A stretch of 24,856 nt of DNA from DATCTV01 sp964400685 (GCA_964400685.1 CAYNVT010000055.1:1-24856), one strand, 5' to 3'. Shown: positions 1-8,549, counted from the first letter of the stretch. A program made the numbers and translations. The notes: a model not told the origin generated them from the letters alone.

Positions 1-450
1 GATTTAAAAGACGCTTTTCTGGTCTTTGCAGCAACCGACAGTGAAGAAACGAACAAAGCGGTAAGCATGGATGCCCTAAATCTCAATGTCTTCTGCAATG
101 TCGTCGATACGCCGGCGCTATGCAGCTTCATTGTGCCGTCTGTCGTGGATAAAGGACCGATCAAAATCGCAATTTCGACAGGCGGGATATCGCCCGCTCT
201 TTCAAAAAAGCTTCGCCAGGAGCTGAGTATTGCTCTCGGAGACGAATATGAAATACTTGCCAGAATTCTCGGCAGGATAAGGCCTATCGTGGTTTCACAG
301 AACGGTGGGCATGAAGCTCATAAAAGGGTTTTCGAAACCCTTATCAACTCGTCGCTTCCTGAAGCCATCAGGAAATCAAGAAAGGATGAGGTGAAATCAA
401 TACTTGAACAGGCTATCGGCGTTGATGTCGACCTGGAGGGAATCCTGTGA
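1..450 (+). CDS. Precorrin-2 dehydrogenase / sirohydrochlorin ferrochelatase-type protein (5' partial)
   Basis: The reading frame is open from base 1, so the N-terminus, including the NAD-binding GxGxxA loop, lies outside the window. The 149 visible residues begin with a LVFAATD block, continue through NVVD...CSFIVPS, and then AISTGGISPALSKKLR. These are the conserved blocks of the CysG N-terminal domain / Met8p family. That family oxidises precorrin-2 to sirohydrochlorin with NAD+, and some members also insert iron. No methyltransferase domain follows, so this is the stand-alone form; the methyltransferase is supplied by the cobA-hemD fusion four genes on. The stop codon overlaps the next start as GTGA at 447-450, implying translational coupling. 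Family assignment is firm; whether the protein also chelates iron cannot be read from the fragment. Confidence 0.9.
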   Translation, partial: DLKDAFLVFAATDSEETNKAVSMDALNLNVFCNVVDTPALCSFIVPSVVDKGPIKIAISTGGISPALSKKLRQELSIALGDEYEILARILGRIRPIVVSQNGGHEAHKRVFETLINSSLPEAIRKSRKDEVKSILEQAIGVDVDLEGIL

Positions 451-1253
451 CAGCAGTCCTTATTTTCTACGGCATTACAGCCATTCTCACGGTAATGCAT
501 CTCTTTACCAGGAACACCATCCTTGAAAAGGCATCTTCTCTTTCGCTTATAACTAGCGCCACTTCACATCTTGTCTATACAATCCTCCTGGGAATACGCA
601 TCGGCGAATTTCCTATCGCAAATATTCCACAGGCCGTTAATATGACGATACTCCTTGCATCCATTGTCTTTACCGCAGCCGTATTACTGAAAAATGCCAT
701 ATCGTTAGGTGCATTTTTCGCCCCTTTTGCCATATTCACGCTCTCCCTTGTATCGCGTTCTCTGGGTCTGGATCATATCGGCGTCCAAAAATCAGAATTC
801 TGGTTCTTCCTGCATACATCCTGTGTGATCACCGGAGATGCCCTGTTCCTGGTATCCGGTATCGCCTCAATTGTCTATCTCATCCATGACAGGTCCATCA
901 AAAAAGGCTCAATCCACAGCGCTGCATCAAACCTTCCGCCCCTTGTGCTGCTGGATAAACTGATAGCGTTGACGCTCAGCGCCGGATTCGTTGCAATGAC
1001 ACTCGGAATGATAATAGGGGGATTCTGGGCATCGAATGCAGGCCTGAAGCTGACGCTCATCTCCCCCAAAATAACTTCCGGCGCCATAATGTGGATTATA
1101 TATGCCTTCATTCTTCACCAGCGCTTCGCAATAGGCTGGAGAGGCAGCCGGACGGCAGCAATCACGCTTGCCGGATTTGTTGTCATGGCCGTGCTTACCA
1201 TTACAATTGAGATACTTTTCCCGGGGGCGCACGGACTCAGGATTCTCCCATGA
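447..1253 (+). CDS. hemX: HemX / CcsA-like multi-pass membrane protein
   Basis: A 268-residue integral membrane protein with about eight hydrophobic segments, starting at GTG in a GTGA overlap. It has the layout of the cytochrome c assembly (CcsA/CcmC/HemX) family: a FFLHTSC segment followed by YLIHDR, then LLDKLIALTLSAGF, IIGGFWAS, and a final IMWIIYAFILHQR...GWRG block. The tryptophan-rich heme-handling loop of true CcsA/CcmC (WGxYWxWDPKE) is degraded here to AGLKLTLISPKI, with no Trp and no Glu. This, together with its place between precorrin-2 dehydrogenase and hemA, favours a HemX-type role. In Bacillus HemX lowers the level of glutamyl-tRNA reductase; a similar role here is inference. 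It overlaps hemA by ATGA at 1250-1253. Confidence 0.8.
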   Translation: MTAVLIFYGITAILTVMHLFTRNTILEKASSLSLITSATSHLVYTILLGIRIGEFPIANIPQAVNMTILLASIVFTAAVLLKNAISLGAFFAPFAIFTLSLVSRSLGLDHIGVQKSEFWFFLHTSCVITGDALFLVSGIASIVYLIHDRSIKKGSIHSAASNLPPLVLLDKLIALTLSAGFVAMTLGMIIGGFWASNAGLKLTLISPKITSGAIMWIIYAFILHQRFAIGWRGSRTAAITLAGFVVMAVLTITIEILFPGAHGLRILP

Positions 1254-2485
1254 ACCCTGTAAACTGCATCAGCATAAACCACCGCACCGCACCGCTTTCA
1301 GTCAGGGAAAAGCTTATAATAAAACCAACGGATATCAGCGGCATTCTTTCAGACGGCATGGAAGCCTATGTGCTGTGCACATGCAACAGGACGGAAATAT
1401 ACTGGGTCAATACCGGTGAAAACAGAATATGGGGCCTACTGGCGGAAATCTCGAAACTGAGTGCCGAAGAGCTTAAAACCTGTTCCGAATTTTTTTCGGG
1501 ACAGGAGGCTATAAGGCATCTCTTCATGGTCGCTTCCGGTCTCGATTCACTGATACTGGGCGAACCTCAGATACTGGGTCAGGTCAAGGATGCGTACCGG
1601 GAATCTGTAGCTCATGGCATTACTTCGATCTATCTGGACAAGGCCCTTCACAGGACCTTCAAGGCCGCCAAACGCGTAAGGACTGAAACCGATATAGGCA
1701 GTTATCCGGTATCGGTAGCATCGGAAGCAGTCGAACTTGCATGCCACATCTTCGATGACATTAAAAAAAGCAGGGCGCTTATTATAGGCGCAGGTGACAT
1801 GGCATCCATTGCCGGCAAAAGGCTCAGGGAAAAAGGTGTAAACTCGATATCGGTCCTGAACAGGACATATGAAAATGCATGCCTGCTTGCATCAGAACTT
1901 GACGGCATTCCAAAGCCATTCGATTCGCTGAAAGAAGAGCTTGCAACCTCGGATATCATCATTACGTCAACAGGCTCGCCCTTACCTGTCATTACCAGGG
2001 AATTGATGTCAGAGGTCATGAAGCGAAGGAAGAACAGGGAATTGATAATTATCGATATTGCCGTTCCCAGAGACGTAGAAAGTGAAGTTGCCAGGCTTTA
2101 CAACTGCTACCTTTATGATATCGATGCTTTAAAATCGATTGCAGACAGGCATTACTCAAAAAGGCTTCTGCACACGGGAAAGGCCATAGAGATAATCAAC
2201 TATGAGGTTGACTTGTTCGAAAGATGGCTTTCCAGGCTTAATGCTCAGGACACTATCAAAGATCTGTACAGCCTCATTGAAACGTATGCAAGGGAGCAGT
2301 CATCTTTACAGACACTCAACGACGAAGAAAGGACAGCCTTCGAATCTGCCCTGAGATCGGGCCTGAAAAGGTTCCTGCACAGACCGGTAAGCTTTTTGAA
2401 TGACCATCCCGCTACTTTACACATAGAATATGCCAGGAGGCTTTTTAAACTTGATGACGAATATAAGGATAGGCACAAGGGGTAG
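1250..2485 (+). CDS. hemA: Glutamyl-tRNA reductase
   Basis: 411 residues, the usual length. It reduces glutamyl-tRNA(Glu) with NADPH to glutamate-1-semialdehyde, the first committed step of C5-pathway tetrapyrrole synthesis. The N-terminal catalytic domain opens with the INHRTAPLSVREK block, and the nucleophilic cysteine is Cys45 in the CTCNRTEIY motif. The LILGEPQILGQVKDAYR block follows. The NADPH domain has the IIGAGDMA loop. The C-terminal helical dimerisation domain ends in the hemC overlap. The ATG start is fixed by the ATGA overlap with the upstream gene. The reading frame runs about 32 nt into hemC, so the hemC ribosome binding site lies inside this gene. Confidence 0.97.
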   Translation: MNPVNCISINHRTAPLSVREKLIIKPTDISGILSDGMEAYVLCTCNRTEIYWVNTGENRIWGLLAEISKLSAEELKTCSEFFSGQEAIRHLFMVASGLDSLILGEPQILGQVKDAYRESVAHGITSIYLDKALHRTFKAAKRVRTETDIGSYPVSVASEAVELACHIFDDIKKSRALIIGAGDMASIAGKRLREKGVNSISVLNRTYENACLLASELDGIPKPFDSLKEELATSDIIITSTGSPLPVITRELMSEVMKRRKNRELIIIDIAVPRDVESEVARLYNCYLYDIDALKSIADRHYSKRLLHTGKAIEIINYEVDLFERWLSRLNAQDTIKDLYSLIETYAREQSSLQTLNDEERTAFESALRSGLKRFLHRPVSFLNDHPATLHIEYARRLFKLDDEYKDRHKG

Positions 2486-3335
2486 CGCCCTTGCGCTGGC
2501 TCAGACAGAGATCGTCAGAAAACTTATGCTGTCCGCTGATCCCGGCCTCAGTATCGAGGTACTGGTGATAAAGACAGCGGGAGATCTCTCCACAGAACCC
2601 CTTGCTGTTATCGGCGGCAAGGGCGTTTTTGTAAAAGAGATTGAAACATCCCTTTTATCAGGCGAAATCGACATGGCAGTCCACAGCCTTAAGGACATGC
2701 AATCGATATCACCTGAGGGACTTGTTATTGCGGCCTATCTGCTGCGTGAAGACCCCTGCGACATGCTCTTTTCAAGTTGCGGATACACTCTCAGGAGTCT
2801 TCCCGAATCCGCCAGGGTAGGCACATCAAGCCTGCGCCGCATGTGCCAGCTCAAAAGCATCAGGCCGGACGTTCAATGTGTGGAGATCAGGGGTAATGTG
2901 ACCACAAGGCTCAGGAGGATCGAAAAAGACCTTGATGCGGTGATACTGGCTGCAGCCGGAATCAAGAGACTGGGTTTAAGCGCGGGAACTGCTATTGACC
3001 TTAACGAAATGATTCCCTCACCGGGTCAGGGCATTATTGCCATCGAGACCAGAAAGGAAGATGAAAAGCTGAACCGGTTTCTTGAAAATCTCAATGATTC
3101 CGAAACAAGGACATGCGCACTTGCCGAAAGGGGATTTCTGGCCAGACTCGGGGCAGACTGCAGAATTCCGGCGGCAGCACATGCAAGAATAACAGATAAC
3201 GAGATATCCATGAGCGCCATGCTCGCAGCCGCTGACGGAAGCCATATCGCAAGAACAACAGCCAGAGGCCTCACGCCTGAGATCGGTGCGGAGCTAGCTG
3301 AAACACTGCTTGAGAAATTAAGGAGGGTGTCTTGA
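2454..3335 (+). CDS. hemC: Hydroxymethylbilane synthase (porphobilinogen deaminase)
   Basis: It polymerises four porphobilinogen units into hydroxymethylbilane. From the chosen ATG it is 293 residues, starting directly at TNIRIGTRGSALALAQ. The catalytic aspartate is Asp81 in VHSLKD, and the dipyrromethane cofactor cysteine is Cys236 in LGADCRIPA (family usually GGCxxP). The longer in-frame ATG at 2430 would add eight residues, but it lies upstream of the AGGAGG at 2435-2440, which best serves TTG 2451 or ATG 2454; I prefer 2454. The gene overlaps hemA by 32 nt and the next gene by 4 nt (TTGA). Domains are in the usual order and all expected basic residues around SSLRR and IRGNVTTRL are present. 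Confidence 0.95.
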   Translation: MTNIRIGTRGSALALAQTEIVRKLMLSADPGLSIEVLVIKTAGDLSTEPLAVIGGKGVFVKEIETSLLSGEIDMAVHSLKDMQSISPEGLVIAAYLLREDPCDMLFSSCGYTLRSLPESARVGTSSLRRMCQLKSIRPDVQCVEIRGNVTTRLRRIEKDLDAVILAAAGIKRLGLSAGTAIDLNEMIPSPGQGIIAIETRKEDEKLNRFLENLNDSETRTCALAERGFLARLGADCRIPAAAHARITDNEISMSAMLAAADGSHIARTTARGLTPEIGAELAETLLEKLRRVS

Positions 3336-4816
3336 ATATGAAGGTATATCTGATAGGGACCGGTCCCGGAGATCCCGGCCTTCTAACCCTGAAGGGAGCA
3401 GGTATAATCCCTGAGTGTGATGCGGTTGTTTATGATGACCTGATTCCCAATGAAGTCCTCCTCATGGCAAAAGCCTCTGCCGAAAAATACTATGTAGGCA
3501 AGCGCGCCGGAAAAGACTATACGAAACAGCCCCGGATAAACAGCCTCCTGCTTGAACTTGCAAAAAGAGGGCTTACAATCGCCAGACTGAAGGGGGGCGA
3601 TCCGTGCGTATTCGGAAGAGGCGGGGAAGAGGCGCTCTTCCTTAAAGAAAACGGAATACCTTTTGAAATCATCCCTGGTATAAGCTCTGCAATAGCAGGC
3701 CCCATAAGTGCAGGCATACCGCCCACTCACAGGGGGCTCGCCGCATCGCTTAAAATTGTGACAGCCCATGAAGACCCTTTGAAAGAATCAGGCTTTCTTG
3801 ACTGGAGCCTGCTGGCAAAAGAGACAGGTACACTTGTCTTCTTAATGGGGGCGGGAAGGATCAACGAGATTTCAGAGGCGCTGATCAGAGAAGGGATGGA
3901 TAGTTCGACTCCCTGTGCGATCATACAGGATGCGACGCTACCCTCACAAAAGCATTTAGTATCGACACTGGCTGGCATGGGACTTGAGGCTGAAAAGAAT
4001 GGCATGGGTTCGCCTTGCATAATAGTTGTCGGCAAGGTTTCAGGTTTAAGCAGGGATCTGTTCGATACTAAAGAGAGACCCCTTTCAGGAAGAAGTATTC
4101 TTATTACAAGGCCTGCCAATCTGTCTTATAAGACGGCTGATGCCTTTGCAGCACAGGGCGCGCAAGTATTTATCTTCCCTCTTATCGAGTTGAAGGAATT
4201 GCCGTTCAGCCTCGATATCTCAGCCTATGACATGATAATATTCACATCCCAGAATGCGGTGCCGCTGTTTTTCAAATCACTCTCTGAGAAAGGCCTCGAT
4301 GCCAGGTCACTGGCCGGAAAAGAGATAATATGTATCGGCCCGAAAACGAGGGACGCCCTGTCATCCTTCGGTATCAGAGCCGATAAGATGGCCGAGGAAT
4401 TCAGGGCTGAAGGTATCATGGACCTCTTTGATGGCCGGGATATCGAAGGCATTAAAATCTGCCTTCCAAGGGCAAAGGATGCCAGGCCTTTTCTTGCAGA
4501 TGCGCTCAGGTCGCGTGGCGCCGTGGTTGAGGAAATCTTCGTTTACGAGACGGCCATGCCTGAAAACGCCGACAGCGGGACATTCCTTTCACTTGCCGAG
4601 AAGAGCGACACCATAGTGTTTACGAGCCCGTCAGGGGCCAGGAATGCGGTGCTTCTGGCAGGGGATAAGATTGATTTAATCAGGGGGAAGACACTGGTGG
4701 CCATAGGTCCGGTTACTGCCGTTGCCATGGAAAAACTGGGCATCCCTGCCTACCAATATGCAAAAGAGTACACTGATGAAGGGATTATACAACTGATGAA
4801 GGGAGATATATCTTGA
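3332..4816 (+). CDS. cobA/hemD: Uroporphyrinogen-III C-methyltransferase / uroporphyrinogen-III synthase fusion
   Basis: A two-domain fusion of 494 residues. Roughly the first 245 residues are the SAM-dependent methyltransferase (SUMT, CobA) that makes precorrin-2. They carry GTGPGDPG near the start, RLKGGDPCVFGRGGEE, and PGISSAIAGPISAGIPPTHRG. The rest, from SILITRP onward, is HemD, which closes and inverts ring D of hydroxymethylbilane to uroporphyrinogen III; FTSQNAV, IGPKTRDAL and FTSPSGARN are visible. The start is either TTG 3332 (TTGA overlap, 5 nt after AGGAGG at 3321-3326) or ATG 3338 (11 nt after it). The fusion gives the branch towards siroheme in one polypeptide and is common in deltaproteobacteria and clostridia. 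Confidence 0.95.
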   Translation: MNMKVYLIGTGPGDPGLLTLKGAGIIPECDAVVYDDLIPNEVLLMAKASAEKYYVGKRAGKDYTKQPRINSLLLELAKRGLTIARLKGGDPCVFGRGGEEALFLKENGIPFEIIPGISSAIAGPISAGIPPTHRGLAASLKIVTAHEDPLKESGFLDWSLLAKETGTLVFLMGAGRINEISEALIREGMDSSTPCAIIQDATLPSQKHLVSTLAGMGLEAEKNGMGSPCIIVVGKVSGLSRDLFDTKERPLSGRSILITRPANLSYKTADAFAAQGAQVFIFPLIELKELPFSLDISAYDMIIFTSQNAVPLFFKSLSEKGLDARSLAGKEIICIGPKTRDALSSFGIRADKMAEEFRAEGIMDLFDGRDIEGIKICLPRAKDARPFLADALRSRGAVVEEIFVYETAMPENADSGTFLSLAEKSDTIVFTSPSGARNAVLLAGDKIDLIRGKTLVAIGPVTAVAMEKLGIPAYQYAKEYTDEGIIQLMKGDIS

Positions 4817-5985
4817 TAGGCATATCCAAACTGTATTGCGGCACAATAGAGGCATCGGATCCTCTCAGATATTCTAGGAGGTCAAGCGAGCTTCCTTCGC
4901 ACCTCCTTCAGTTCTCCGAAGACAAGAAACCAGTTGTAGTCTGGAATATAACCAGCAGATGCAATCTCAAATGCGTTCACTGCTATGCGTCGGTAACCGG
5001 GGAAAAGAGGGAATTATCGACTGCACAGGGGCTGAAGCTTATATCAGAACTCAAAGACTACGGTGTGCCGGTAGTCCTATTTTCCGGGGGTGAACCACTC
5101 ATCAGGGAAGACCTCCCCGAACTTATCAGCGCAGCCACATCGGCGGGCATGAGGGCGGTGATATCCACAAACGGGACATTGATAACAAGGGAGAAAGCGG
5201 AAATCCTGGGCGATATGGGACTCTCATATGTCGGAGTCAGCCTTGACGGGCTTGAAGAGGTGAATGACAGGTTCAGGGGCGTAAGCGGAGCGTTTGCAAA
5301 GGCCTTGAAGGGCATTGAAAATGCAATGTCCGCAGGAATAAAAGTCGGGCTCCGTTTCACGATGAACAAAAGGAACTATCAGGAAATCCCGAAAATTTTC
5401 GACCTCATGGAAAATAGCGGCATACAAAGGATATGCTTCTATCACCTCGTATATACAGGCCGCGGCAAAAACCTCATGGAAGAAGACCTCACCCATGAAC
5501 AGACACGCGCGACACTTGATCTTATAATGGACAGGACAAAAAAACTCATTGAGAAGGGAAACTCCGTAGAAGTCCTGACAGTGGACAACCATGCGGACGG
5601 GCCTTACATTTATCTGAAGATGCTTGAGAAAAATGACCCGAGAGCGGGCGATGTGCTCGAACTTTTGAAAATGAATGCAGGTAATTCAACCGGATTGGGA
5701 ATTGGCTCAATCAACTGGGACGGCGACGTGTATCCTGACCAGTTCTGGCGGAACAAGGTGCTGGGAAATGTACTGCAAAAGCCTTTTTCCGATATCTGGG
5801 ATGACAAAACAAACGAATTCCTCCAGAAGCTCAAAAACAAGAAAGACTATGTCACAGGCAGGTGCGCCGGCTGCAGGTGGCTTGAAGTATGTGCAGGCAA
5901 TTTCAGGGCGAGGGCAGAAGCGCTGGCGGGAGACCCCTGGAGCGAGGACCCTGCCTGTTATCTGACAGATGAAGAAATCAGATAG
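4813..5985 (+). CDS. ahbC: Radical SAM 12,18-didecarboxysiroheme deacetylase AhbC
   Basis: In the alternative (siroheme) heme pathway AhbC removes the two acetate side chains of 12,18-didecarboxysiroheme to give iron-coproporphyrin III. The 390-residue protein begins MIGISKLYCGTIE, the AhbC-type opening, rather than the shorter AhbD opening. The SAM-cluster cysteines are Cys50, Cys54 and Cys57 (CNLKCVHC), followed by FSGGEP. A C-terminal auxiliary-cluster region has Cys351, Cys354, Cys360 and Cys382 and closes with AEDP-like SEDPACYLTDEE. Start is TTG at 4813 in a TTGA overlap. It ends the tetrapyrrole operon. The distinction from heme d1 protein NirJ rests on remembered family sequence and on the absence of any other heme d1 gene, so subtype certainty is a little lower than family certainty. 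Confidence 0.88.
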   Translation: MIGISKLYCGTIEASDPLRYSRRSSELPSHLLQFSEDKKPVVVWNITSRCNLKCVHCYASVTGEKRELSTAQGLKLISELKDYGVPVVLFSGGEPLIREDLPELISAATSAGMRAVISTNGTLITREKAEILGDMGLSYVGVSLDGLEEVNDRFRGVSGAFAKALKGIENAMSAGIKVGLRFTMNKRNYQEIPKIFDLMENSGIQRICFYHLVYTGRGKNLMEEDLTHEQTRATLDLIMDRTKKLIEKGNSVEVLTVDNHADGPYIYLKMLEKNDPRAGDVLELLKMNAGNSTGLGIGSINWDGDVYPDQFWRNKVLGNVLQKPFSDIWDDKTNEFLQKLKNKKDYVTGRCAGCRWLEVCAGNFRARAEALAGDPWSEDPACYLTDEEIR

Positions 5986-8071
5986 AACTTTTTCTCCCCC
6001 TGGGTCTTCCTCTTTTCTTGTTTTTCACTTCCGGATTGCCCTGAGGTTTGACATTCGGCCCCCTCTTCCTGAATGACGTTATACCCAGATATCCATACGG
6101 ATTATTCTGTGTGTCGCAAAGTATGGAAATTCTCAGGTTGCCTTTTAATGTCCTGCGGTTTCTCTTGAACTGGTTAACTGTAAGATCGGCCGAGAAGTTG
6201 TAATCTCCCCTTGCAACAGCTTCCCTGGCTTCCCGCAGCACAGTCATCACCCTGGATAAGGATTCCGTCTTAAAGGTTGTCCCGAATTCCATCCCAAGCG
6301 CTTCATCTACGGAATATCCGAGTGTGGTCCTGATTGAAGGGCTCATGTAAATGGTCAGATAGTCAAGTGACGAAGCCCAAACAAGGTCCTGCACCTTATC
6401 TACGATGTGCTGGTACAGATTCTCCTTTTTCTCGGTTATTTCGAAATACTTTTCAACTTCCTTATACTTGTCGATGTTGGCCATTACTACAACAACATCG
6501 GTAAAATGTCCGTCCACATCATAATTTGGCTTGGAATTGAGTCTGTACCAGTTTTTTGTTCCGTCCTTGTTAACAAGAAGGTATTCTTTGGCTCTGCCTT
6601 CCCTGATTTTTTTTAGTATTTCGATGTTCTCCTTAAGATTGTCTTTCATATCCGGATTAATAAAATCTTCTGCCAGTTTTCCTATGATTTCAGATGGATC
6701 ATAACCAGCAATCTGTTTTATATTGTTACTTATATAAGTGATTCTTGCATCGGCGTCACAACATACAAGGATATCCTGTATATTATCGAGAAGGTAACGT
6801 TGTCTTGATTCTAAGGATAACAAATTATCTTGCATCTTTTTTCTCTCGGTACAATCTCGGCTTATACCGATGAAACCGATTACCTTGCCTGAAATATCTC
6901 TGAGAACCGATATCTTCGTTTCCATAAAACCCGCTTCTAGGGTCCTGGGATTTATATGCTCATAGGTAAAAACTCTGAATGGATTTTCTTCCCTGAGGCC
7001 TTTCCTGGCATTTATCAGACATTCATCAAGCGTTTTCTTAATATTCATATGCTGATCTCTACCCAGAAATTCCTTTATTCCCGCATGATTGATCTCTTCG
7101 CATGAGATCCATCCGATTTTTTCTCCAGAGGGAGAAAGGTAGGTTACCCTGAAATCAGTATCCATAGTCCATATAATATCCTGGGCATTCTGAGCGAGCA
7201 TCCTGTATAGCGCTTCGTTCTCGGCTGTCTTTTCATGCGCCTTCATGATATCATCAATGTCAGCGAACATGCACCAGCTGCCTTTATATGCATTATCTTC
7301 ATAAACCGGTGAGATTAATGCCCCCATCCATTTAAGACTGCCGTTTTTAAGCACTATTCTATATTCCCCGGTAAAGCGACCTTTTCTGAATGATTCCGAA
7401 TCATGAATGAACCGCTCACGGTCTTCTTCTGAAATGAGATATGAGATTTGCCTGCCGGTAATTTCCTCGGGATAATATCCGCCGGACCTTATCAGATCCC
7501 CTTTCACGCATACAACAGACCTGCTTTCATCAATTTGTATGATCAGGTCACAGACATTTTCCATAAGGAACGAAAAGTTTTCATTTTCTTTAACCAGATT
7601 AATGATTTGATTCTTTCTTGATAATGAAGAACTTATTTTTTGCGTAAGCTCGATGAACAGAGACAGGTCTCTTGCCTTCCAGTCATAGTCAGTTCTGTGT
7701 ATGCATATAACGAATCCCCACAGCAGATTGTCCACAACAACAGGCAGAAATATTATTGATTTGGGCTTTTTTTCCGAACTCGATTCGCCCGCTGTATAAA
7801 ATATCTCGTCTGTTTCTGTAACAGGAATATTTTTTTTAAGTTTATCGAATATATAAGGAAATTTATTTTTAATATCTTTAATACAGTCATTCAACTGGGG
7901 AGGCATGCCTTCTCCATTATCCAGTTTAATATAAATATCTGCTGAATCCTTATCGCCACTTGGGATTGAATATAAAGCTATAGTTTCGATATCACTTACT
8001 TTGCCGATCTGCTCTATCGAAGATCTAATAATACTTTCACAGTCCGCGGTAATATTAATGAATTTGGACAT
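5978..8071 (-). CDS. GAF-like plus four-PAS sensory protein with C-terminal AT-hook-like tail
   Basis: 697 residues, probably cytosolic, with no membrane segment. About residues 7-155 look like a GAF domain. Four PAS units follow near 165-278, 286-412, 420-545 and 550-668, each with recognisable pieces: GYYPEEITGR, LAQNAQDIIWTMD, GYDPSEIIGK, GYSVDEALGM, and S-box/PAC ends such as GFIGISRDCTERK. No histidine kinase, GGDEF, EAL, HTH or receiver domain is present. The C-terminus is strongly basic and holds KKRGRPRGRK at 685-694, matching the AT-hook core RGRP. This suggests a signal-responsive DNA-binding protein, but that is inference; the tail could bind RNA or another protein. The gene has a GAGGGGAAG stretch before ATG, is divergent from the XRE gene, and its last 8 nt overlap the end of ahbC. 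Confidence 0.8.
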   Translation of the reverse strand: MSKFINITADCESIIRSSIEQIGKVSDIETIALYSIPSGDKDSADIYIKLDNGEGMPPQLNDCIKDIKNKFPYIFDKLKKNIPVTETDEIFYTAGESSSEKKPKSIIFLPVVVDNLLWGFVICIHRTDYDWKARDLSLFIELTQKISSSLSRKNQIINLVKENENFSFLMENVCDLIIQIDESRSVVCVKGDLIRSGGYYPEEITGRQISYLISEEDRERFIHDSESFRKGRFTGEYRIVLKNGSLKWMGALISPVYEDNAYKGSWCMFADIDDIMKAHEKTAENEALYRMLAQNAQDIIWTMDTDFRVTYLSPSGEKIGWISCEEINHAGIKEFLGRDQHMNIKKTLDECLINARKGLREENPFRVFTYEHINPRTLEAGFMETKISVLRDISGKVIGFIGISRDCTERKKMQDNLLSLESRQRYLLDNIQDILVCCDADARITYISNNIKQIAGYDPSEIIGKLAEDFINPDMKDNLKENIEILKKIREGRAKEYLLVNKDGTKNWYRLNSKPNYDVDGHFTDVVVVMANIDKYKEVEKYFEITEKKENLYQHIVDKVQDLVWASSLDYLTIYMSPSIRTTLGYSVDEALGMEFGTTFKTESLSRVMTVLREAREAVARGDYNFSADLTVNQFKRNRRTLKGNLRISILCDTQNNPYGYLGITSFRKRGPNVKPQGNPEVKNKKRGRPRGRKSSI

Positions 8072-8193
8072 TTCCCGTCTTCCCCTCTTTTCTGTAAATA
8101 ATTTTTATGAATTGCAGTTTATCTAATTTCGTATAACATAAATAATAGCAATGCAATGCTTCTTTTATAAACAGATTGTATTCAAAAGCAGCA

Positions 8194-8222
8194 TTGACTT
8201 TATGAATCGGCTTTGCTTAAGT
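8194..8222 (+). promoter_or_regulatory. Possible promoter of the XRE gene
   Basis: TTGACT (8194-8199, five of six matches to the sigma-70 -35 box) is followed after 17 nt by TTAAGT, only a three-of-six -10 box. It sits in the 186-nt AT-rich gap between the divergent PAS and XRE genes. Between them a short dyad AGCA-6 nt-TGCT (8147-8160) could be an operator for the XRE protein. No start site is proven. Confidence 0.3.
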
Positions 8223-8257
8223 TTTAACAAACCATCTACTTTAAGACAGGAGAATGT

Positions 8258-8533
8258 ATGCACTTCAAAACGTGGCTTCAACTCAAGGGTATCCACCAGA
8301 AAGACATGGCAGAAACAATAGGAATAAAACCAAGTTCACTTTCCATGATTCTGTCAGGAAAAACAAAACCGAGCCTTGAGATTGCTTCCCGTATAGAACA
8401 GATAACAAACGGCGAGATAACCAGAATGGACCTGTTATATCCCGACGAAACTGAAGCCATGAAAAAACCTGCATCTTCAAAAAGGGGAACAATCCTTACT
8501 TATGAACTGAGGGAAAAGCTTTTAAGGGATTGA
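8258..8533 (+). CDS. Small XRE/Cro-type helix-turn-helix DNA-binding protein
   Basis: 91 residues. A lambda-repressor-like helix-turn-helix spans about residues 5-50: KGIHQKDMAETIGIKPSSLS contains the two helices, followed by the typical SGKTKPSLEIASRIEQITNGEI. A short basic tail lies after residue 68. The start has AGGAG at 8248-8252, five nt upstream of ATG. It is divergent from the PAS/AT-hook gene, which suggests local control of that gene or of itself. It ends 16 nt from the end of the convergent yibQ-like gene. No phage gene, toxin or integrase is adjacent, so there is no support for calling it a phage repressor or antitoxin. Target unknown. Confidence 0.8.
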   Translation: MHFKTWLQLKGIHQKDMAETIGIKPSSLSMILSGKTKPSLEIASRIEQITNGEITRMDLLYPDETEAMKKPASSKRGTILTYELREKLLRD

Positions 8534-8549
8534 AATAGAACTATAGACC

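Noticed and set aside
875..1232. Minus-strand ORFs opposite hemX, and similar ORFs opposite other genes
   Set aside because: They lie wholly inside strongly supported genes, have no ribosome binding site or family match, and are shadows of the coding strand.
2430..2453. Longer hemC start at 2430
   Set aside because: The AGGAGG lies after this ATG, and the protein family begins at the later one.
4813..5985. AhbD or NirJ assignment for the radical SAM gene
   Set aside because: The N-terminal opening and C-terminal block fit AhbC best, and no heme d1 gene is around.
8258..8533. Prophage repressor or toxin-antitoxin gene
   Set aside because: No integrase, toxin or other phage gene is adjacent; the short repressor alone does not support it.
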